From the NCBI GenBank assembly GCA_023955225.1, contig JAGSGJ010000012.1, positions 1-48,091 of the forward strand: a stretch of 48,091 nucleotides of DNA, in the 5' to 3' direction. Source of the DNA: Sulfurovum sp. GTDB lineage: Bacteria > Campylobacterota > Campylobacteria > Campylobacterales > Sulfurovaceae. Below the pieces are notes generated by a model. The model made no database searches, had not been told where the DNA came from, and saw only the letters and a list, made by a program, of their open reading frames with translations. This document shows, piece after piece, positions 41,944-48,091 of this stretch (positions are counted from its first letter, which is position 1; each line of letters starts with the position of its first letter). Position numbers and translations under genes: made by a program.

Positions 41944-43014
41944 ATGAACTTAATCTACCCTCTGAACGTCAAAAATGAATTTGTATTTAACTCCTCTCCA
42001 AGAGATTTTACCGTGGAAGAGATACCACTGTATGAGTTTACAGGTGAGGGTGAGCATTTGGTACTTAAAGTACGCAAGAAAGACATGACTACATGGGAAA
42101 TGTTAGATGCCATCTCAAACCATGTGGGTATACGTAGGCGTGACATGGGGTATGCAGGACTTAAAGACAAGCATGCCATGACTATACAGTACATTTCTGT
42201 GATGGCCATACACGAAGAGAAGTTAAAAGCTTTTACACATGATAAAATAAAGATACTCTCTACCATACGTCATAATAACAAAATACGTGTAGGGCATTTG
42301 AAGGGGAACCGCTTTAACATTCGTTTGAAAAAAGTTCTAGGTGTACAAAAAGACAAACTAGACTCTGTACTTAAGTGGATAAAAGCCAACGGTGTACCAA
42401 ACTATTTTGGAAACCAACGTTTTGGAACCGATGGTAACAACTGGGAAGAGGGTAAAAAACTCATAGACGGGAAACTCAAGATACGTGACAGAAAAACGAA
42501 AGAATTTCTTATGGGATCTTACCAAAGTTACCTCTTTAACAATTGGCTCTCTAAACGTATGGAGATTAATCACTTACTTGAAAAATTTACAGAACCTGAA
42601 ACGGAACAGGTTTTGAATTTACCAGTAGGCTCACTCAAAGGTACCAAAGCTCAACCACATTTCTTTAAGCTTCTGGAAGGGGATGTGATGATGCATTACC
42701 CTTATGGACGTTTGTTCAATGTAGAGAACCTGGAAGAAGAAGCAAAGCGCTTTGAGGCTAAAGATATCGCACCGGCAGGATTACTTCCTGGGAAAAAAAC
42801 AAATAGGTCTGAAGGTGTTGCCGGCTTAATAGAAGCACCTTTTGATGAAGATATAAATTTAAATGGTGCAAGACGTTATGCATGGATACAAGTGACTGAG
42901 ATCAAGAAAACCTATGTAGAAGAAAAAGCCCATTATGAATTGAGTTTCGTATTGCCTAAGGGGTGTTATGCGACAAATGTGTTAGATATTTTAAAGGGTA
43001 AAAGAGGAGATTAG
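41944..43014 (+). CDS. truD: tRNA pseudouridine(13) synthase TruD
   Basis: Converts U13 of tRNA-Glu and others to pseudouridine. The catalytic aspartate D75 lies in GYAGLKDKHAMT. The segments VGHLKGNRFNIRL, NYFGNQRFG and SYQSYLFNNWLSKR are typical of the family. At 356 residues it matches TruD. AGAAAG precedes the ATG. Confidence 0.95.
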   Translation: MNLIYPLNVKNEFVFNSSPRDFTVEEIPLYEFTGEGEHLVLKVRKKDMTTWEMLDAISNHVGIRRRDMGYAGLKDKHAMTIQYISVMAIHEEKLKAFTHDKIKILSTIRHNNKIRVGHLKGNRFNIRLKKVLGVQKDKLDSVLKWIKANGVPNYFGNQRFGTDGNNWEEGKKLIDGKLKIRDRKTKEFLMGSYQSYLFNNWLSKRMEINHLLEKFTEPETEQVLNLPVGSLKGTKAQPHFFKLLEGDVMMHYPYGRLFNVENLEEEAKRFEAKDIAPAGLLPGKKTNRSEGVAGLIEAPFDEDINLNGARRYAWIQVTEIKKTYVEEKAHYELSFVLPKGCYATNVLDILKGKRGD

Positions 43015-43241
43015 GTATCTCTTTATCATAAATAATAAGGAAAAAGTTTTAGGAAATTATCTTAGATACAACAGCTAAGGGGTTGTTTTCGTTGGTAGTC
43101 GAGACAACAATGTTTTTCTACAAGGAGGAAGAATAAAATCTCTGCCATACCTAAGATATATTCGAAGTATAACTAAATAAGATAAATTTAGTCTTAATTA
43201 AAAACTTATAACTATATTTTGTTCAAATTATTTTTTATAAC
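43015..43241. other. Intergenic region after truD
   Basis: 227 bases. It contains a strong ribosome-binding-like AAGGAGGAA near 43121 with no start codon or frame after it, and a weak ACAAC...GGTTGTTTT hairpin near 43067-43087. Possibly the remains of a lost small gene. Confidence 0.35.
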
Positions 43242-43583
43242 CTAACACACAAGCCAATTTTCCATCTTAAAAATATCCTCTGTAGAGGGCATACCTTTCC
43301 ATCCATTTGATTCCAAATACATCATTTTATTTCCAAAGTATCCTACAATGTACTTTTCTTTATAGATAGGAAATGTTCCTGAGTGAAACATGGCAAAGAT
43401 ATCTTCATAATTTTTAGCTGTTTCATAATAAGAAAAATCAAAACTATGTAAGGCCATCAACGCTGTTTGAAGCATCTCATTTTTAGACATAGAGATACTT
43501 AATACATAATATGATGGGTAGGGAACAGCCGGGTTCTCTAGTAAATCACAGATATAAAATCTTTCTTTTTTCTTTGTATACAT
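43242..43583 (-). CDS. Small protein of unknown function
   Basis: 113 residues, soluble, aromatic-rich (FDFSYYETAKNYEDIFAMFHSGTFPIYKEKYIVGYFG). No signal peptide or recognised motif. The length, codon pattern and lack of stops suggest a real gene, but there is no family evidence. Confidence 0.45.
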   Translation of the reverse strand: MYTKKKERFYICDLLENPAVPYPSYYVLSISMSKNEMLQTALMALHSFDFSYYETAKNYEDIFAMFHSGTFPIYKEKYIVGYFGNKMMYLESNGWKGMPSTEDIFKMENWLVC

Positions 43584-43680
43584 TCACGTTCTTTCATAGG
43601 ACACATATAGAGCAAAGCTCACGTCATCCGTCTCTTTCTTAGTTTGTTTCGAGTAGTATAAAGTAAATATAAATAAGAGA

Positions 43681-43711
43681 ATAAAAATATGTCATATTGA
43701 CATATTTTTAT
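43681..43711. repeat. Perfect 14-bp inverted repeat
   Basis: ATAAAAATATGTCA and TGACATATTTTTAT are separated by TAT. The A/T-flanked symmetry suits a bidirectional terminator or a dimeric regulator site. Confidence 0.7.
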
Positions 43712-43885
43712 GGTCTACATGAGAAAGGAGTCAGAATACCAAGAGCTTCCACTTGGTAGCTATATTTCGATATATACAGATGTTCAGCTTATGTAAGTAG
43801 TAAAAGAGTACTGGAAAGAGTGAGAAATTTTGGTAGTCTTTAACGTTTATCCCGATAGCAACATTTAAAATATCAGACTGGAGAG

Positions 43886-43920
43886 AAAACCTTATAAAGT
43901 TATATATTTTATAAGGTTTT
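43886..43920. repeat. Palindromic repeat copy 4
   Basis: AAAACCTTATAA and TTATAAGGTTTT form a perfect 12-bp stem around an 11-base loop. The core AACCTTATAA/TTATAAGGTT is the same as in the copies at 10663 and 24330. The T tract on both sides makes it a plausible bidirectional terminator. Confidence 0.72.
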
Positions 43921-44019
43921 GGAAAATCATTCGACTATAGTAATTTTCTACAGACACACTTGCATTTGAGTGAATATTCCCATCTGTCAGAGTCTAACAA
44001 AGCCTGAATATAAAAACTT

Positions 44020-46653
44020 TTAAAGTGTAATGAACTCTCCTGTCTCTTTTTTTATCTCTTGCTGTATCATCAAAGCATTTAGATAGTATTCTAATTGCTT
44101 TCTCTTAACTTCCAATGTCCCTATTTCACGTTGATTAACCTGAAACAGATTACTTGTACCAACTTCATATTTTTTATTTTCAACTTCTTCAAGAGACTCA
44201 ACTATTTTAATTTCTTTATGCCCTAAATCTATATTTTGATTTACAATATTCAGTGAATACATTAAATTACTTAGATTCGTTTTCAATTCTAACAGTAATC
44301 TATTTTTTTCTTCTTCAAGTTGAGTAATAGCTTTTTGTATTTCAATCTTCTTTCCCTTATATCCCCGTCTTTCTAACGGTATATCAAATTGTATTCCAAC
44401 TTTTATTCCGTCTCCATATTTCATATCATGAACTCCGTATGCAAAAAGATTTAACTTTGGATATTCTGATACGGAATTATATGCTGTATCTAAATCTAAT
44501 TGAGTTCTTTTAGACCCTAAAGCTTTAAGGTCTGGTCTGCTTTTTAATGCGCTAGAAATCACATTTTGGAAAATTATTTTTTCCTTCTTTAGCATTTTTA
44601 ATGATGGCAGATTATACTTCAAATTAAATTTTATTTGAGGCATGTTCATATATTTTAAAAATATCTGTAATGCCTGACTATAATTGTTTTTTGCGCCAAG
44701 AACTCTTTGCTTTCGACTAATTATTTGTTGTTTTGATTCGAGTATTGCAACATCTGAAAGATCTCCAGAATGGACCCTTTTCTCAACAAAATTATTTCTT
44801 TTTTTCGCTTTGTATAATAGTCCTTTCTCAAGCTTGACCAATTCATTATAATAAAGAAGTTGATAATATGAAATCACCATATGCGCATATAGATTTCTCA
44901 AATTGTTTTGTGATTCAAATGTCGATTTGGTAGCATTTATTTTGGCAGTATCAAGAGTGTATTTTCGTTCATTCATTTCGTTCAATAGTGAAAATACAGG
45001 TACTTTCACTCCAACACGTAATTCTCCTTCACTACCGGTTTTAATATTGTTATATTCTTGAATTCCTTCAGCTTTCCTATATCCTACAATAAGTTCTGTA
45101 CCATTTTCTGTTGGCTTGCTAAAGGAAATATCAGAAAACTCACCTGTACTTAATGGGTACTCTTTTTTATCATATTCTGCAGATAATCTCGTATCAAAGC
45201 CTCCTTGGGCTATTTGAATACGCGCTGCATCGATATATTGCCTTCCTACAGCACTGTAAATATAGGGGTTTTCTTCTGTTAGATAACGTTCCATATGATT
45301 AACTGTAAAGATTTCCTTGGAAAAAGCACTATGAGAAAAAATAAAAATATACATAACATATAATAAAGGTATTTTTTTCATTATTTTTTTCTCCGGCGTA
45401 ACCATTTTTGAAGGGAAGGCATTCATTAAGCGCCAGAGTTCATACCAAATAGGCACAACTGACAAAGCAACCCATGCAGTTGCATTTGTCCCCATACGAA
45501 GCGCTTCATTAGAAGGCCATGGTTCATTGGGATCTTCGACAACATACGCATAAAAAGTACCTTCTTCATGTAATATTGGGTCGACTTTCTTGATGATTCC
45601 TCCAAAAGTACCAAACCGTATTTCTGGCCATCCGGAAATGTACAATACAGGCCATCCATGGAATCTAATTCTTACAGGGAGACCCTCTTTAATGAGTGGC
45701 ATATTGAAGTCTGATACCTTAAGTAAAAGTGCTCCTTCAGTGATATCGGGCGAAAAACGTATCACAGGTTGACCTTTTTTTATATACGTATTCTTATCAT
45801 TTTCCAAGATTCGTATGACATAACCATCTTTTTTTGATACCACTGATGATGTTTCATATCTAGCAATCTCTGCAAGATGTTTCTCGTAACCTCTCTTCAA
45901 AATATTTAAGCGTGTTTTCGCTGCTAGCGTATTGTTTTTAAATGTTCTTATTTGATTTTCAATTTCTTCTAAAAATTGTTTTTTTTCCTGTTGAATGATT
46001 GATAAGTGACGCTTCTGCACCCCTATATCAATTTCAATCTTAGCGAATTTTGTTTTAGCATCAATATAACGATTTTCAGCTTTTTCATAACTCTTTTTTG
46101 ATTCTATTTTTTGAATATACAGTTGCTTTATTCTGCTAAGTTGATTGAATGCCACTTCATTATTTTTCTTTTCTGCTTTATATTTAAGCTGTAAACTTTT
46201 CAACTTTTCTTCTGCCTGAATATAACGTTTATCAAATAACTCTGTACGTATCTCTTTCTGTTTAAGCAGACTGGCTTCTTTTTGCTTTTGTATCAGCAAT
46301 TCATTTTCTGTATTTCGATGTTGCTGTTCGAAATCCTCTTTCATTTTATAAACACGTGTTTTGTAATCTTTATCAGGATCAATCATATTAAAAAGTTTCA
46401 TTCCCTTCTGAACATGTTCATCCTCTGAAACATAAAAGGTATCAATAAAACCGTCAATAGGGGCAGAAATAGATTGTACTCTCTCAGTAGGGTCATAAGC
46501 AATCAGTGTACCTTCCCCCTCAATTGTTTGCCTCCAGGGTAAAAAAAGAATCGCTATAAGAAAAAGAATAAGCAAAAAACTAACACGTCCAATACGATGT
46601 ACAAAAGACTTTGTCTGGACAAGTTGCAATGAATCAAATTTAAATTTATCCAT
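44020..46653 (-). CDS. HlyD-type periplasmic adaptor joined in frame to a TolC-type outer-membrane channel
   Basis: Residues 1-~422 are a membrane-fusion adaptor: inner-membrane helix (~23-43), split lipoyl halves around SAPIDGFIDTFYVSEDEHVQKG and SSVVSKKDGYVIRILENDK, a long coiled coil (~95-265), a beta-barrel domain and the family-typical C-terminus WYELWRLMNAFP. Residues 425-877 are a complete TolC-like protein starting with a signal peptide (MKKIPLLYVMYIFIFSHSAFS) and holding helical repeats such as NLRNLYAHMVISYYQLLYYNE. The join lies on a run of seven A (45384-45390 as T on the plus strand). With six A the adaptor would end at TAA overlapping the channel ATG. Either a real fusion, a phase-variable or slippery site, or an indel error. 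The adaptor start overlaps the exporter gene by 8 bases. Confidence 0.8.
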   Translation of the reverse strand: MDKFKFDSLQLVQTKSFVHRIGRVSFLLILFLIAILFLPWRQTIEGEGTLIAYDPTERVQSISAPIDGFIDTFYVSEDEHVQKGMKLFNMIDPDKDYKTRVYKMKEDFEQQHRNTENELLIQKQKEASLLKQKEIRTELFDKRYIQAEEKLKSLQLKYKAEKKNNEVAFNQLSRIKQLYIQKIESKKSYEKAENRYIDAKTKFAKIEIDIGVQKRHLSIIQQEKKQFLEEIENQIRTFKNNTLAAKTRLNILKRGYEKHLAEIARYETSSVVSKKDGYVIRILENDKNTYIKKGQPVIRFSPDITEGALLLKVSDFNMPLIKEGLPVRIRFHGWPVLYISGWPEIRFGTFGGIIKKVDPILHEEGTFYAYVVEDPNEPWPSNEALRMGTNATAWVALSVVPIWYELWRLMNAFPSKMVTPEKKIMKKIPLLYVMYIFIFSHSAFSKEIFTVNHMERYLTEENPYIYSAVGRQYIDAARIQIAQGGFDTRLSAEYDKKEYPLSTGEFSDISFSKPTENGTELIVGYRKAEGIQEYNNIKTGSEGELRVGVKVPVFSLLNEMNERKYTLDTAKINATKSTFESQNNLRNLYAHMVISYYQLLYYNELVKLEKGLLYKAKKRNNFVEKRVHSGDLSDVAILESKQQIISRKQRVLGAKNNYSQALQIFLKYMNMPQIKFNLKYNLPSLKMLKKEKIIFQNVISSALKSRPDLKALGSKRTQLDLDTAYNSVSEYPKLNLFAYGVHDMKYGDGIKVGIQFDIPLERRGYKGKKIEIQKAITQLEEEKNRLLLELKTNLSNLMYSLNIVNQNIDLGHKEIKIVESLEEVENKKYEVGTSNLFQVNQREIGTLEVKRKQLEYYLNALMIQQEIKKETGEFITL

Positions 46654-47605
46654 CTTTTTTATCCTCTAACCCTACTGACAATTTATTGACTTTATAAAGT
46701 CCTTCGATCATATCATAAATATAATCAAGTTTTTTTGCAAATCCTTTTAATGCATAGGTAATGGATGTCACAATAATTTCAGCTGCAACAAATTCCCCCA
46801 AAGGCAAACTACCATTAATGACTAGATATCCACCTATCATCAAAAACATACTAAAAACAAACCCTTCTGTAAAAAAAGTCAATCCCAATTGTTTGATAAT
46901 AATCCTAAATAACTTTTGCCTAGCCTGTGCATACGTAGCTAAATGCGTATTAAATTTTGATAGAATTTCTTTTTCAGTACCTTTTTCTTCATTGATGTGC
47001 TGTAAAAAATAGATTGTACTGTGTTTTGCGTCTGAACGTTTTAATGCATATTGTGCTCCATTGCGTCCAAGAAAAAACAACACAACAATATATATAGAAA
47101 AAAATACAGCTCCTGCCCCAAACAGCACAGGGTCAAATGCAAGCAGTAAAAGAAGACTTACAAAGATTTGAATAACAAGCCCAAGGCCATCAAGTAAAAG
47201 AATAGGAAAGAACTTTTGAATCGAGGTGATATCAAAAAAGTAGTTCATTAATTTTCCATGCTCCATTTGAGCAACACGATTCTCATGGTTTAAATTTAAT
47301 GCTTTTTCTGCAATCTCTATTCCTGTCTTAAGAAAAACTTTTTGTTGAAACTTTTCAACAATATACTCTTTAAGTAATTGCAAGATTGATATAAATACAA
47401 ATAAGACAAGGACTATTGACCCTATAACAACAAGAGACAGTGAAGCATGTGCCAATACACTGTTTATCACCATTGCTGATGCAAGTGGGACAGATAAAAC
47501 TAGAATTGCATCAATCACAGAATAGTAGAATAGATGAAAAATATTTTTTCGATCTTCTTTAATGATCTTCTTTATATAATTAATAACAATATCATTTAGT
47601 TCCAC
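46646..47605 (-). CDS. ABC exporter transmembrane domain lacking an ATPase domain
   Basis: Six hydrophobic helices of a type I ABC exporter: ~25-47, ~55-80, ~132-155, ~158-178, ~243-265 and ~270-290, with QMEHGKLMNYFFDI and the coupling-helix region. The protein ends at residue 319 (GLEDKKDG), just where the nucleotide-binding domain would begin. No Walker motif is present and the next gene starts 8 bases before the stop, so this is not a simple truncation. The ATPase must come from another gene or be dispensable. It is co-transcribed with the adaptor/channel ORF, indicating a type I secretion or efflux tripartite system. Confidence 0.85.
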   Translation of the reverse strand: MELNDIVINYIKKIIKEDRKNIFHLFYYSVIDAILVLSVPLASAMVINSVLAHASLSLVVIGSIVLVLFVFISILQLLKEYIVEKFQQKVFLKTGIEIAEKALNLNHENRVAQMEHGKLMNYFFDITSIQKFFPILLLDGLGLVIQIFVSLLLLLAFDPVLFGAGAVFFSIYIVVLFFLGRNGAQYALKRSDAKHSTIYFLQHINEEKGTEKEILSKFNTHLATYAQARQKLFRIIIKQLGLTFFTEGFVFSMFLMIGGYLVINGSLPLGEFVAAEIIVTSITYALKGFAKKLDYIYDMIEGLYKVNKLSVGLEDKKDG

Positions 47606-47831
47606 ACTTAGTCCTTTATAGTTACCATACTTTTAACTAATGTTTTGATCAAAAAATTAAAGTTATCATATAAGAATAATCTTAATGTGTTCAAGCTATC
47701 TTACAACATGACTCGAAACAGACACCTTTCATATCTTATACATGTTTCAAAACAACACATAAATACAAAAAATTTATTTATGAGTGTCAATCACCGAGTC
47801 AAATAAGGAATTAAATCGTAACTAAATAAAA
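47606..47831. other. Intergenic region upstream of the exporter genes
   Basis: 226 AT-rich bases. It should hold the promoter of the exporter operon (minus strand) and the end of accC. No gene or clear terminator is seen. Confidence 0.4.
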
Positions 47832-48091
47832 TCACCTTTGTTTGAGACTAAACCCTTTTGCATAAGTTTTGAAAAAAAATGATTTTACCCCTTTTTTTTC
47901 TGACCCTACAAGACCTATTGCATGGAGTAGGGCAAACTCATCTATACGTGTGTCTAGAAAAGAGGTATTGAACTTACCTGCAATAAAGTCATCATCATTG
48001 ACGATATCTTTGTGTAATATAATATTGGTGGTAATCCCCTCAATATAGTATTCATCTAAAGCACGCCTGGCTTTTTTAACCACACCCTCCC
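47832..48091 (-). CDS. accC: Biotin carboxylase C-terminal fragment (gene runs off the right edge)
   Basis: The last ~86 residues of a biotin-dependent carboxylase ATP-grasp subunit: RALDEYYIEGITTNIILHKDIVNDDDFIAGKFNTSFLDTR matches the biotin carboxylase C-terminal domain. The reading frame stays open to the window edge, so the apparent internal GTG start is not real. It could be the AccC subunit of acetyl-CoA carboxylase or the A subunit of a pyruvate carboxylase. The 30-residue tail FFFKTYAKGFSLKQR is unfamiliar. Confidence 0.82.
   Translation of the reverse strand, partial: EGVVKKARRALDEYYIEGITTNIILHKDIVNDDDFIAGKFNTSFLDTRIDEFALLHAIGLVGSEKKGVKSFFFKTYAKGFSLKQR

Larger units (their letters stand above)
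43584..44019. other. Gene-free region with three palindromes
   Basis: 436 bases between the small protein gene and the exporter genes. It holds an almost symmetric 31-base palindrome (43681-43711), a 7-bp dyad TACCAAG/CTTGGTA (43737-43758) and repeat copy 4 (43886-43920). No open frame of note. Confidence 0.6.

Noticed and set aside
43115..43135. Strong ribosome binding site of a small gene
   Set aside because: AAGGAGGAA is followed by no ATG, GTG or TTG at proper spacing with a sensible reading frame.

Overview
The window is almost entirely from a sulfur-oxidising Campylobacterota bacterium of the Sulfurovum/Sulfurimonas kind. The evidence is low GC, AAGGA-type ribosome binding sites, a RibBA with a degenerate RibA half, an SdhABE-type quinone reductase with a CCG-domain subunit, a soxXYZAB cluster, Sel1/Hcp-like repeats and PglB-type glycosylation sequons. 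The first ~1.06 kb (5' end of nusA, rimP and an initiator tRNA, all minus strand) instead has the sequence and order of a gammaproteobacterial metY-rimP-nusA operon. I suspect a chimeric join between 1057 and 1089.

Layout: 1-1056 gamma-like fragment; 1090-1224 tRNA-Gln with a near-consensus promoter; 1.3-7.1 kb housekeeping genes (ribBA, acs, family-4 UDG), a Sel1 protein and a NifU paralogue that has lost most cluster ligands. 7.6-10.7 kb is an accessory cassette: an ArsR repressor diverges from a MerT-like transporter fused to a rhodanese, followed 3 bp later by a two-domain methyltransferase with an ArsM-like first half. It is bracketed by two 39-bp palindromic repeats in direct orientation, with a DUF302 gene relic on one side and a DsrE gene on the other.

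11.3-24.3 kb is the thiosulfate-oxidation region. A stand-alone Cache sensor, an OmpR-type regulator and a histidine kinase lead into soxXYZAB. An unusual periplasmic set follows: OprD-like porin, metallo-beta-lactamase-fold hydrolase, cytochrome c-thioredoxin fusion, DsrE protein and two DUF302-like proteins. 24.5-27.7 kb has a superoxide reductase, an outer-membrane protein with a heptad array of glycosylation sequons, a DUF4282 membrane protein and an ADP-ribosylglycohydrolase.

27.8-32.9 kb (minus) is a seven-gene operon with three NosL-like proteins, a MacB/LolCDE-type ABC transporter and an eight-helix Cys-containing membrane protein, without any nosZ; copper handling is the likeliest theme. 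33.1-37.9 kb (minus) holds sdhE, sdhB and sdhA, plus a protein resembling an SdhB that has lost its iron-sulfur cysteines. 38.1-43.6 kb carries thiL, a flavin oxidoreductase, gph, truD and two unknowns. 44.0-47.6 kb (minus) encodes an ABC exporter membrane domain with no ATPase domain and one ORF joining a HlyD-type adaptor to a TolC-type channel across an A7 tract. The window ends in the 3' part of a biotin carboxylase gene.

All assignments come from reading motifs and family resemblance; no database search was possible.
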